A stretch of 16,182 bases of DNA from positions 42,677-58,858 of the forward strand of contig NW_003120929.1 in the NCBI RefSeq assembly GCF_000003605.2. Reading direction: 5' to 3'. This DNA is from Saccoglossus kowalevskii. Lineage: Eukaryota; Hemichordata; Enteropneusta; Harrimaniidae. How positions within the stretch are numbered: the first letter of the stretch is position 1; each line of letters opens with the position of its first letter. The notes beneath the pieces are model-generated. The model was not told where the DNA came from. It saw nothing but the letters and a program-made list of their open reading frames with translations, and made no database searches. This document shows positions 1-9,465 of the stretch, piece after piece. The position numbers were made by a program, and so were the translations under genes.

Positions 1-50
1 AGTTTAGTCAGAGTCCCTCTATCAGTTTATAGAGGGACAGTGGTTTAGTC
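1..50. repeat. Short perfect hairpin flanked by direct repeats
   Basis: Bases 13-22 (GTCCCTCTAT) and 29-38 (ATAGAGGGAC) are perfect reverse complements around a 6-base loop. The 8-mer GTTTAGTC stands on both sides, at 2-9 and 43-50. It may be the end of a mobile element that continues left of the window, but the cut edge prevents a decision. Confidence 0.6.
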
Positions 51-954
51 TATTTTTGTTTTTCTTGACCATTGATTTATTTAGGTTTTTGTTTTCATTC
101 ATACTAAATTTTGTATGAAATAAAAGTACAGTACAGTACATTTACACATAAGAGCTTTGCAAACAGACATATATGTTTACGTGTCTTTGAGACTCCATAT
201 TTTATATAAGTGTTGCTTCACATAGTAAGGAGTGGGTTATTTAAAACTAGGAGTCAGGGGTGGGGTGGTGTTCATTCGATTATATTTGAAAACTGAAAGG
301 CATTCCAGAAAAAAATCTCTGCATTCATGGTTTATCTACTTTTAGTCAATTCAACAATCAAGATTGAAAGATATTGAAGAAGATGAGAAATAAACATTAT
401 TCTTTTGAAGAATAAGAGAACACAGACAATGCTGGAAATTATGGTTCCAGGAAAGAGTGAAATATAATCAGTATTCAGCTGTGGCACAATTTAAAGACGA
501 CATGAGGATGAAGAATAATGTCCTACCATAAAATAAATTAAAATAAAATAAACTGATCATAAAAATATGTAAAATGCAATTTAAAATTCAAAAGATTGAA
601 TTACCCACTCATTCAATTATTCCAACAATAAACTTCTTGTAACTTTGCAAATTTTTAATTTTCAAGTTCAATATCACTCTGGTGATTACAATTTATGAAT
701 TCATGAAAAAAATAATGTTTTGCTACATTTAAAACAACACGACTACATGATATGTACCTCTGATTAAATAGCTTGCTCAATATCATTCTACCTTTTTAAG
801 TCTTTTAGATTTGTGTAACCTTAGTGAAAAACATTAACATTTGCAATGATTGTGGTCTGATTGAACAAAGCAGATAAACTGTGACAGGATATATGTGCTA
901 ATAATGGGCATTAGTGTGCAAATCGTTTTGCTAAGTGCTGTTAGCACAGTCTAT
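51..954. other. AT-rich non-coding stretch
   Basis: No coding region, RNA gene or clear repeat is visible. The stretch holds only short simple-sequence patches, such as TACAG repeats near 127-140 and an A/T-only AAATAAA-type run near 528-551. It leads directly into the minisatellite. Confidence 0.6.
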
Positions 955-2131
955 GTCAACATAGTTTCTCATTTGTTGATTCTGACAATATGGCTTTGTA
1001 TCTGTTGATTCTGACATCATGGCTTCACATATGTTGATTCTGACAACATGGTTTCACATTTGTTGATTCTGACATCATGGCTTCACATTTGTTGATTCTG
1101 ACAACATGACTTCTCATTTGTGGATAATAACAACATGGCTTTGTATTTGTTGATTTTGACATCATGGCTTCTCATTTGTTGATTCTGACAACATGGCTTT
1201 GCATTTGTTGATTCTGACAACATGGTTTCTCATTTGTTGATTCTGATAATATGACTTCTCATTTGTTGATTCTGATAATATGACTTCTCATTTGTTGATT
1301 CTGATAATATGACTTCTCATTTGTTGATTCTGACAACATGGTTTCTCATTTGTTGATTCTGACAACATGGCTTCTCATTTGTTGATTATAACAACATGGT
1401 TTCTCATTTGTTGATTCTGATAACATGACTTCTCATTTGTTGATAATAACAACATGGTTTCTCATTTGTTGATTCTGACAACATGGTTTCTCATTTGTTG
1501 ATTATAACAACATGGCTTCTCATTTGTTGATTATAACAACATGGCTTCTCATTTGTAGATTCTGACAACATGGCTTCTCATTTGTTGATTATAACAACAT
1601 GGCTTCTCATTTGTAGATTCAGACAACATGGTTTCTCATTTGTTGATTCTGACAACATGGCTTCTCATTTGTTGATTCTGACAACATGGTTTCTCATTTG
1701 TTGATTCTGACAACATGTCTTCTCATTTGTTGATTCTGACAACATGGCTTCTCATTTGTAGATTCTGACAACATGGCTTCCCATTTGTTGATTCTGACAA
1801 CATTGATTTTCATTTGTAGATTCTGACAACATGGTTTCTCATTGTTGATTCTGACAACATTGATTTTCATTTGTAGATTCTGACAACATGGTTTCTCATT
1901 GTTGATTCTGACAACATGGCTTCTCATTTGTTGATTCTGACAACATTGATTTTCATTTGTAGATTCTGACAACATGGTTTCTCATTGTTGATTCTGACAA
2001 CATGGTTTCTCATTTGTTGATTCTGACAACATGGCTTCTCATTTGTTGATTCCGACAAAATTAATTTTCATTTGCAGATTCTGACAACATAGTTTCTCAT
2101 TGTTGATTCTGACAACATGACTTCACATTTG
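955..2131. repeat. 29-bp minisatellite, about 40 copies
   Basis: A tandem array with a 29-bp period. Each unit contains CTCATTTGTTGATTCTGACA followed by ACATGG plus CTT or TTT. The period is exact over long stretches, for example the word TTGTTGATTC recurs at 1321 and 1350. Copies left of about 1230 are the most diverged, with CACATTTG, TTGTATTTG and ACATCATGG variants. Three consecutive near-identical units with GATAATATGACT lie around 1245-1330. Units with GATTATAACA dominate between about 1380 and 1620. Some units lose one T and are 28 bp long. There are no unique spacers, so this is not a CRISPR array. Because 29 is not a multiple of three, frames rotate through the array, and a 93-codon reading frame on the minus strand (1694-1975) is a by-product. 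Confidence 0.97.
1790..2104. repeat. 57-bp higher-order units inside the minisatellite
   Basis: Two different monomers pair into a 57-bp dimer: a 29-bp unit carrying ACATTGATTTTCATTTGTAG and a 28-bp unit carrying TTTCTCATTGTT. The dimer occurs at 1790-1846, 1847-1903 and 1933-1989, and in diverged form at 2048-2104. Ordinary 29-bp monomers are interspersed at 1904-1932, 1990-2018 and 2019-2047. This pattern implies amplification of a dimer followed by unequal exchange with the older monomers. Confidence 0.9.
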
Positions 2132-2171
2132 AAAAAAAGTGGACGTGATGACAACAATCACCTACATCAAC

Positions 2172-2205
2172 AGCTCTGTCTGTTATTTTTGATGACAGCA
2201 GAGCT
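2172..2205. repeat. Hairpin just right of the minisatellite
   Basis: AGCTCTG at 2172-2178 pairs with CAGAGCT at 2199-2205. The stem extends inward by a few pairs after a one-base bulge, around a T-rich loop. It lies about 40 bp past the last minisatellite unit. No function is evident. Confidence 0.5.
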
Positions 2206-2740
2206 AAACAAAATTCATGATATTTTGCTGAATGAGAAAAAATAAATTAATATGGTTATAACATTGAACTGAACCTGTTCCCATGGAAACACTAACAATG
2301 TAATTTCCCCATAGTTTGAAGTACTACTGTGGCAGCCATTTTGATTTAAAAAAGAGCCCCAATATTTTGTTTTTTATCTAAATCTTATCTTCTTAATACC
2401 ATTGTATTGAATACTAATCCCCTGTCAATCATTGCTTCAATTTAAGAAATGTATGAAATGTCAGTTTTAATTGATATGTTTTGTCGCTGCCTGCTTCTAG
2501 AGGGTGCAAGTTTTTTAAACAATTTGTCTATTTTATGTTTTGGGAGATTTGGCCTGATATCAACTGTATTTTGATAACCATTCACATCTCTGCCTTAATG
2601 TTTGAACAAATGCTAAGTATTTACTGAGGCACAACCATAAAAATTATAATTTTATGCTTTTTCACATGGCGAACTCACAATAATGTATTATGGGTATGAA
2701 GGGAATTAAACAACAAACCTGGTGTCTTTTAACTATAGCA
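2206..2740. other. Non-coding stretch with scattered promoter-type words
   Basis: No gene is seen. Individual transcription-factor-like words occur: GTTCCCATGGAAAC near 2278-2291, which resembles an RFX X-box; GCAGCCATTTTG near 2332, the reverse of a YY1-type site; and CTAGAGGGTGC near 2498, which resembles a CTCF core. Each is short enough to arise by chance. Confidence 0.4.
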
Positions 2741-2792
2741 CTGCATGCTGGGAGTTTGCTACTGAACTGCATGCTGGGAGTGTGGTACTGAA
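2741..2792. promoter_or_regulatory. Tandem 26-bp duplication carrying ZNF143/Staf-like motifs
   Basis: Two adjacent 26-bp copies (2741-2766 and 2767-2792) differ at two positions. Each begins CTGCATGCTGGGAGT, whose reverse complement ACTCCCAGCATGCAG resembles the core of the ZNF143/Staf element known from animal promoters. The duplication is seen directly; binding is inferred. A related GCATGCTGGGAA word lies near 11823 and GCATGATGGGAA near 5770. Confidence 0.45.
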
Positions 2793-4178
2793 GGTGAGAA
2801 TAAGATTCTATTTATAGTTATCTACACTAATCTATAAAACATCAGGATTTAATCTTCCCTTGATTAAACCAACAGAGATGAAGACAAAGATAATATTGCA
2901 TTAAAGTGTATCACATTACAGGAATTCAATCAGAATATTATAAATACCAGCTGTAACACTAAAGTCACAATATAGTGGTGGATATGGGTTACTATGTATA
3001 CAGAGCAGTGTTTGCATTAAATAAATAAATAACTGCTACAATTTAGAAGATGATTGCTACAGGGTTATACTGGTTTGTGGTTTGCAATTACATGTATATC
3101 TGGACAGCGCCATCAAGAGGTGACATAACGCAATTTCTATATGTTGCCAAGACCTGTATCATAATCAATAAAAATATATTTCACTTCCTAAGATTTTTTG
3201 GAGGCTGTGTTTCTTTCCATTTTTCAATATCTTGGCAGAAACCAGAAAAAAGTCAGTGGCCCCTTTTGCATGTTCTGAGCAGAACCAAATTATTTTTAGG
3301 GATCAAAGCTTGCATTGCAAATAGGGGATGTATGATTTGATATAAACCACAGTTTTGAATAGGTCACTTGTAAGTAATTATATATAATTAAAAAAAAAAT
3401 GTTTTTCCAATCTGTACTGAATTTTTAAACACAACCTTTCATTGTTTGTTTATTTAATTCATTATTCACATGTCTTGAATAACCTTTATACACTCCTAGA
3501 ACTCAAAACTTAGTTATTGCAAATGTGTTTTGTGCAATTGGAAGTGGCATTCCAATGATGGGAAAAATACATTCCCCCATTTTACCACCTGTGAAAAAGA
3601 TTTTTTTTTACTATTTTTACTATATTGTTGTGTAGAGCCATTTTGAACATTTTAATGTGAAAACAAAACAAAACAACAACACAGTTCTACTTATACAACT
3701 ACTATAGTTGTCTGGGTAGCGTCCATGCCTGGGCAAACACCCAACCCCAATTTTAATACAATAAAGAAATTGAGGTCATGTCCAGGCATACGCCTAAGGG
3801 GGTCTTTTTCTACACTTGTAATAAAAAAATTAAAAAAATCTATATTTGTTTGTTGTATTAACAGTTGATTTCCTTGCAGTCTGTCGTAATTGTGATAAAA
3901 AATAAATGTAAAATGAGGGGTGAACATGAGATAGCTGTGACAGCAAAATAAGTAATTTTGCATTTTGCCTTTAGGGCAGCGTGTTCACAGTTGTCTACGT
4001 AAATTACATTTATTTTTCAAGATATTTTTATCAGAATCATAACAGTCAGCAAGTCTACAAAATTGTATATTAAAGCAGAAATGTAGTTCTTTTTTCAAAA
4101 TATGTTGTGGCCTTGAAAAGAGCCATTTGGTTTGTGCCTCCTTAGAAACAATTCAGGCAAATCTTACAGTATAAGGAG
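2793..4178. other. Non-coding stretch with one imperfect hairpin
   Basis: No supported gene. Short open frames here (3050-3340 plus, 3691-3963 minus) have no recognisable domain, and their composition follows the AT-rich background. An imperfect hairpin pairs about 3717-3733 with 3778-3796 through the shared word ATGCCTGG and its complement CCAGGCAT, with small bulges and a loop of about 45 bases. Confidence 0.5.
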
Positions 4179-4210
4179 AGCCGCGAAGCAAGTGTCACAC
4201 TCGTTCGGCT
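4179..4210. repeat. Imperfect hairpin with palindromic centre
   Basis: AGCCG at 4179-4183 pairs with CGGCT at 4206-4210, and the middle is the perfect palindrome AGTGT-C-ACACT at 4191-4201. The segment is richer in CpG than its surroundings. It may belong to a dispersed repeat that continues to the TGACCTTTGACC words near 4420, but only one copy is visible here. Confidence 0.4.
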
Positions 4211-4695
4211 TTAGCATCATCAACAATGAAACCAATGTTGCAATATTGTAGGAACCCGTACCTAGGAGAGTGGCTGAAAGCACATTGTTTTGGCTTTAAA
4301 TATTTGGTAGCAGTTTGCGAATCCATAACTGGGGCCAGCAATTTTGCAATGTCACGCCGAAGACTAACAACTTTTTTCCATAGTGTAACAATCCAATTGC
4401 CGAAACTTGCTGAATGTCCTTTGACCTTTGACCATGAGTGATGAGCATCTAGTCTGATTCATGTTGACTTGACTTCTATGAATACTAGTAGTGATGTCAT
4501 TTTTGGTCATTCAGTAAAACAGATGCTTAAAGGTCAAAGATGACTGACATACTAAACAAAAGCTTCGTGTGCCATTGTAACATTGCGCGCGACCCCATTT
4601 TTCTTGTCTCTCTTGATTGTGATTAGAAATCAAATGTCAAGCATCAAGTGTCAAGTGAAAGTGTCAAGCCTGTGTATTAAAAGTGTTAAGTCTAG
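4211..4695. other. Non-coding stretch before a candidate exon
   Basis: A 71-codon plus-strand frame at 4226-4441 shows no recognisable motif, and I do not call it a gene. A pyrimidine-rich run followed by TTAG near 4597-4626 and the TCTAG at 4691-4695 are possible splice acceptors for the candidate exon that follows. Confidence 0.35.
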
Positions 4696-4824
4696 ATTGT
4701 GTACAACGACATCAACGAACTTCAGGACAAAGCTGCTGGGATTTTGTTCGAAGGTGACAGTGACACTGATGATGGTGATGAATGTACAAATACAGATCTG
4801 AGAAGTTTTTTCAAACAACTATGA
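4696..4824 (+). CDS. Candidate 3'-terminal coding exon, unidentified protein
   Basis: I do not recognise this protein. After TCTAG, a possible splice acceptor, the frame reads 42 codons to a TGA at 4822-4824. It begins IVYNDINELQDKAAG, then ILFEGDSDT, then an acidic run (DDGDE), and ends DLRSFFKQL. A likely helix followed by an acidic linker and a short basic-hydrophobic tail reads more like the end of a nuclear or adaptor protein than like random AT-rich translation. In-frame stops just upstream (TAG at 4693-4695, TAA a few codons earlier) mean that it can only be coding if spliced at about 4695. The polypyrimidine tract there is weak. An ATTAAA near 4993 could serve as a polyadenylation signal. 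No upstream exon was found in the window. It could also be a chance open frame: 42 open codons is not rare, and the DDGDE run comes from a simple GATGATGGTGATG tract. Confidence 0.35.
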   Translation: MVYNDINELQDKAAGILFEGDSDTDDGDECTNTDLRSFFKQL

Positions 4825-6984
4825 ACTTTCATAGTTTTTATTGTGTAATTTTGTAAATTATTATTGATCTTGTTTGACTGTTGATCTGGTAATTGTCAAA
4901 ACCGGAAATAATTTTTCGCAGTTTAACCTCTGACATTTTAATTCATTTTGAGTTCACGCGTATTGGGCGTGTTTGTCGGCGGGGAAATCCTAATTAAAAT
5001 GATTCTTCATTATCGATTTTTATTATTTCTGGTTTATTTGTCACATTATAAGCACTAAATTATTTTTGTTATACTTCTAACGTTGCATATTTCTCATTCA
5101 TTTCCGTTGCAAGGGATGTCCGGACATACACAAACCCTATTTTTTGGAAATTTTCCATATTCAGGACCCTGGGCGCTTACCCTGACTACTACGGTAAGTA
5201 GTAACTACTGCAGTAGAGAAATTTGAATTTCATTCTCAAAGCAGGTGCCCTCAAAAGTGAGGTTTGTAAGTTTGAACTCAGAGGGCGCCCCAACATACCA
5301 GAACCAGTTAGAAGGCATTAGTTTGCTCGTAATGACTAATATAACTGTATTAACCATGTAGGTTCTGTTTTTGGCACCATTCCATCTACACACTATATAT
5401 TAATTGTTACACTACATATTAAGTTGGAGATTAGAGAGGATTATAACAGCTGATTGACAAGCTGAAGATATTAATCATAATCCCAGTAGATATTAATTTC
5501 AATCCTTTAAACTACTCGGCAAATCATTTATGTTGCAGAGTGATTATAAAAGCAGTTGTGTTCACTTTAGTCAGAACCAACATCATAATCATCTTGGGAC
5601 ACACTTGGCTAGTGTCGAAATCATGTACTCTTTCATTGATATGTTATTTGACCCAAACATGGCAGATGATAGACATATACATGTCCGATTCAGCAGCTCC
5701 TGAGAGTGAGGATTTTTTGTAGTTATGTTGGTGATCGTCGCTGTGTCTGCGGAAGTACTATGGGGGATTGCATGATGGGAATGATAAGTTTTTTGATCGG
5801 TAAAATATTTTTAGAAAAGTGAAAACTAGAGTGACTGTGAAATGAAGGTTGGTTTTAAATATTAAATATCATGGAATCTGGATGAGATAATGAAAGGAAA
5901 TTGAACTGGTATGAAAGGGCAGTAATATAGCTAGAATGCAATATTAGAATCCAAGGGTCAAAATACGTCACAATACATTCATCATAGCCTGCAAAGTGTC
6001 AACAACTATGTGGTATTAGCCTCGATTTGTAGTTTTCATGAATGGCCGGGAGGGGGGGGGGGTATATGCAAATTCTGTGCTTTAGTAACAGTATTTGCTG
6101 CTTTTTTGGGCAATGAAAATTAATACAAGAATAGCTGTCAACAGAAATTTCCTTCTAGTAAACAAAACAATATTGGGAGGTTTATCCCTTGGAACAGTCG
6201 TTCTTGTGAAACAATGAACATACTTCTCCAGGGTACCAAGGGTACCAACCGCTGCATTATCAAACAGCAAAGTTCAATATCATTGGCCAGAGTAATTACC
6301 CAGCATATTAATGATTGGCCTAGGTTGAAGACAATTTTACAGAGATGACTCGCGAGAAGTATGCGCTATGACTCCGTACTTTTCATTCCAGTTTATACTA
6401 CAACACTTGTAGAGACATTGTTTTCAAAAGTGTCCAACAGTGAAGATGTGTCATTGAGCATGATCCAGTAAATAGAATGGACAGCATTTTTAAACTTCCT
6501 GTTGCAGATCACGTTACAATATTAGGTTTAGTTTCCATGTTTTATTGTTTTTTGTTTCTAAATTTCAGTTTTTATTGTTCATTTACAGTAATAAAACAGT
6601 TTTCCATTCTGAAACCATGTCCAGTTATCATGATTGTGTACACAATTAAACAGGATGATATGTACGGATATGAGTGAGTATGTTTCATAGATTAATAGGC
6701 CACTTCTTTGCTTCAATTCCAACTATATCTCTGGAAATGTCACTTGCTGTTTATCATCCATATTTTGATATCCCACAATGTGTCTATTGCATGTCTGGTA
6801 ATTCAAACTAACTACCGGTACTATTCAAGTTTCGTAAAATGTGCCCAGCCTTGCTATCATTTAAGTCAACTCCCACATTGCCCTTCACAGTGAAGGTTAA
6901 TGCAGATATATTGTAAAATACATAGAGGTAACACTACAATATATTTCCCTTTCATTACACAATAATCTTTGTGCTGAGGCAGTT
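4825..6984. other. Non-coding stretch, no gene seen
   Basis: The frames here are short and motif-free. Small items are the palindrome AGTAGT-A-ACTACT at 5197-5209, the word GAGGGCGCCCC near 5280-5290, an 11-base G run at about 6052-6062, a duplicated GGGTACCAA near 6231-6247, and the palindrome CTCGCGAG near 6349 within a small CpG cluster. None defines a gene or element. Confidence 0.55.
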
Positions 6985-7016
6985 ATGGTTCCACAACCAT
7001 CACTAGATTTCTAGTG
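6985..7016. repeat. Two back-to-back perfect small hairpins
   Basis: ATGGTT-CCAC-AACCAT (6985-7000) is followed immediately by CACTAG-ATTT-CTAGTG (7001-7016). Each has a 6-bp stem and a 4-base loop, and no base separates them. No function is known to me. Confidence 0.6.
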
Positions 7017-7174
7017 CTATTTGCTGTTATGGTATTTGTCATGAGTGCACATTGATGTAGCATTGCAAAAAGAAACCAGTTGCAGCAGCCGCACCGCTGA
7101 CAACGTTCTGCATTCGTTTCATTCATTACTTCAGCATCCAATCACATTCCCTCTAGATGGTTCTGACCAGGCTG

Positions 7175-7369
7175 GCTGCACTTTTCTCTACCACCATATC
7201 ATATGAATCAGTATATGTTTTCTCAAATTCACCACTGAGGGCGTGATTTCAGTTTTGGTTCTGACTCTATTTTTGGTATACTGTGCTAATTCAGTCTCGA
7301 CCGTTACCGCACATGTTTTGGAATGTACTGACTCAGTGTTGACTATTGGCTTGTGCTGAGATCTGTAAC
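7175..7369 (-). repeat. Dispersed repeat family, copy 1
   Basis: The reverse complement of this segment matches 11003-11248. Shared landmarks in order, read on the minus strand, are GTTA-AGAT followed by GCACA-GCCAA, then AGTCAG-ACAT, GACTGAA, GAAATCACGCCCTC, ATACTGATTCA and AAAGTGCAGC. The family is unknown to me. The copies are diverged and no terminal inverted repeats, target duplications or tail were found, so the true ends are uncertain. Confidence 0.75.
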
Positions 7370-8227
7370 ATGGACACCATCTTAAGTCTGGCCGATTATA
7401 TATTATGTATGCATTGTCGAAACAAAACTAGGGCAAAATTTCACGATTTTCATTGAAAACCGACTCTCATAAAATTAAATCTGTCTACAATTAGTTTTGT
7501 TTTCAATAAAATAGTTGACTCAATGTTTGGCAGAGGGAGAGGGATGCACTGCATTTTTGAAGCTGCAGGACACTCCCGGACTTTCCTCATATCAAAGTCA
7601 CTTATATTACTTATATTACACACTTATACTTTTATTGATGGGCATTGTAGTATAAAAGCATTAATTTTCACAGTGATTTTAAATATGCTCACTAGATATT
7701 TTGAACATGTGCACTTGGTTTTAAATTCACACATTCCTGTAACCTATTACATTCGAATAAATATTCTACCCATAATGCAACTTTTACAGACTGTGATTTA
7801 ATGATTTTAGACAAAATGGCCATCAATTCGTTAAATTTGATTGTACCGGTATCACAAAATAACAAAACTTACAGTGAGGATAGTACTTGTGTGCAAACTT
7901 TAATCTGAATCAGACGATGTATTTGTCAGGAATCAGCAAAGACATGAATAAATACAAAATAGCTGCCAGTCGGCCATTTTTGTTTGAATCTCAAAAAAAA
8001 ATTAATGTGCACCTGTAACCCATTATGTATGATCATGATAAAAAGTTTGAATAAAATTGACCCTTCCATCTCTGAGAAACATTTTTGGACAGGTTTAAAT
8101 ACTGGAATTTAGCAAATTTTAGGTCCGACTTCCGAGGGTGTCTGACACAGTAAAAGGAATGATGTCAAAACAGCTGCATTAAATAAACTCATAGAGTGCG
8201 ATTCTAAGATGGTGGTCATAGCACGGT
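7370..8227. other. Non-coding stretch, no gene seen
   Basis: No gene. An ORF-like frame at 7523-7801 has no recognisable domain. A tandem CTTATATTA-type run lies near 7600-7628, and a CGGCCATTTTTG word near 7972-7983 resembles a YY1 site. Confidence 0.5.
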
Positions 8228-8236
8228 GTATGATAT

Positions 8237-8637
8237 CAGAGGTACATTACTTGGGGTTTGCAACTCGCATAGTACTGTATGGTGACATCATGTCAAGATC
8301 CCATTCATGTCTCTTCTCGTAGATAGCGAGACTGAGGCTACGACCTTCTGACATGATATATATCAATGTTCAAGGTATGTAATGAAAAAATAAAACTTTT
8401 CTTGCCACTATCGTAGTGAAAAATGTAATACATCGAAAATGTACAGAAAATATAGTTCTCGTAATCCGTCATATCGTGGGCAGCTATTTTGATCCACCTG
8501 GACATCCCAGTATCCTAGTTACCTCGGGCATGCGCATTCGCATTTTTCTGAGTTGGAACGCTTATGCGAGAGCGAGATTGTAACGGGATCTTGGTATCAT
8601 TTCACCGTAGTTGCAAACCCCAAGTAATGTACCTCTG
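8237..8637. mobile_element. Foldback DNA transposon or MITE, about 401 bp
   Basis: The left end (8237-8265, starting CAGAGGTACATTACTTGGGG) is the exact reverse complement of the right end (8609-8637). After that 29-bp perfect inverted repeat, similarity continues imperfectly inward for about 50-60 bases on each side, through GGTGA, CAAGATCCC and a TCTCG-containing segment, with an extra dozen or so bases in the left arm. The flanks GTATGATAT (8228-8236) and GTATCATAC (8638-8646) agree at 7 of 9 positions and could be a decayed 9-bp target duplication. Long imperfect inverted repeats with a 9-bp duplication would fit a Mutator-like non-autonomous element, whereas the CAGAGG terminus is reminiscent of hAT elements. 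The flanks are themselves near-complementary, so the arm may instead extend further outward. No transposase fits inside, so it would depend on an enzyme encoded elsewhere. Confidence 0.85.
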
Positions 8638-8646
8638 GTATCATAC

Positions 8647-9465
8647 ATGATGATACCTGTAACAGATGGTTATAGAATATGTGGTGTTCATGAAAAACAA
8701 CGATGATTTACAAATAATGTAACTGTTTTTATTGTTTTTTTTTAATTAATTGTTATTGGTAATTTCATGTTTGCTGTTAATATTAAAATTATTTTTTTTT
8801 GTTAATTTAGTATTTGTGTAATTTGTCTAGCATTATTACTGTACAGCTATCCACTGTTTGATTTCCTATTCTCCCCTTACACTGACTCAGATTATCATTT
8901 CCTTAGATATTAGTAGATAACAGCCACATATACACCCATCTTAAAACTCGGTAAAGAAAAAAAAATAATTTGCACATGAGTCTTACCCTTCAGAGTTGTT
9001 CTCTGTAGAATGTCTTCCTCTAAACAAAGTTTATAATGATCTATATAGTGATATACATGTATTGATGATTTGCTACGGATATTGTTAATAACATTTTCTT
9101 AAATCACATCCATGGTTTTCAGGAAGAAGTTAAAAATGACAAAAATATTCACCAAAAGCAGAGAAATGAAGATATCTCTATGAAATGTACAAATATGACA
9201 GGGGTCGGCCCAATACATGTGCACTATCAATATCAGACCAAACAGTGTCATAGTAGAAGTCATTTCAGCATTTTAATAGCTAATTTGCATAATTCTTTGC
9301 AGATAAACATCTCATTTCCAATATACTTATCAGCGGCGAAACAAGTAAAGTGTAAAAGAGTTAAGCGTTTTTTGGAAAGTCGCCCACATCCAGACATTCA
9401 GGCTTCAGTCCCTGGACACATCACCGTCTCTATACCACAGTGGATGGTTCATTGAGCTAAAAATT
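8647..9465. other. AT-rich non-coding stretch, no gene seen
   Basis: Homopolymeric T and A runs lie at about 8735-8743, 8792-8800 and 8957-8965. A 91-codon plus-strand frame (9180-9455) shows no motif I recognise and lacks supporting splice signals. Nothing else is evident. Confidence 0.5.

Noticed and set aside
1694-1975. A 93-codon minus-strand reading frame with a repeated peptide
   Set aside because: It lies wholly inside the 29-bp minisatellite. Its repeated peptide is the three-frame rotation of that unit, not evidence of a protein.
955-2131. CRISPR array
   Set aside because: Units are contiguous 28-29-mers with no unique spacers, and the setting is eukaryotic.
2278-2291. RFX X-box at GTTCCCATGGAAAC, with partial matches near 10618 and 15653
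   Set aside because: It differs from the consensus at two positions and the other two are only half sites; not strong enough for a feature.
3050-3340. A 96-codon plus-strand frame
   Set aside because: No domain or conserved motif is recognisable, and its length is not exceptional for this much sequence.
3691-3963. A 90-codon minus-strand frame
   Set aside because: No recognisable domain or splice context. Part of it spans an imperfect hairpin, and its hydrophobic/aromatic bias is typical of translated AT-rich DNA.
4226-4441. A 71-codon plus-strand frame
   Set aside because: No motif recognised. It sits in repeat-like DNA with a hairpin and TGACCTTTGACC words, and has no clear splice donor at its end.
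6052-6062. G-quadruplex at the 11-base G run
   Set aside because: A single G run, with one GGG nearby, does not supply four separated G tracts.
9180-9455. A 91-codon plus-strand frame ending just before the SINE-like insertion
   Set aside because: No domain, no upstream signal and mixed composition; most likely a chance frame.
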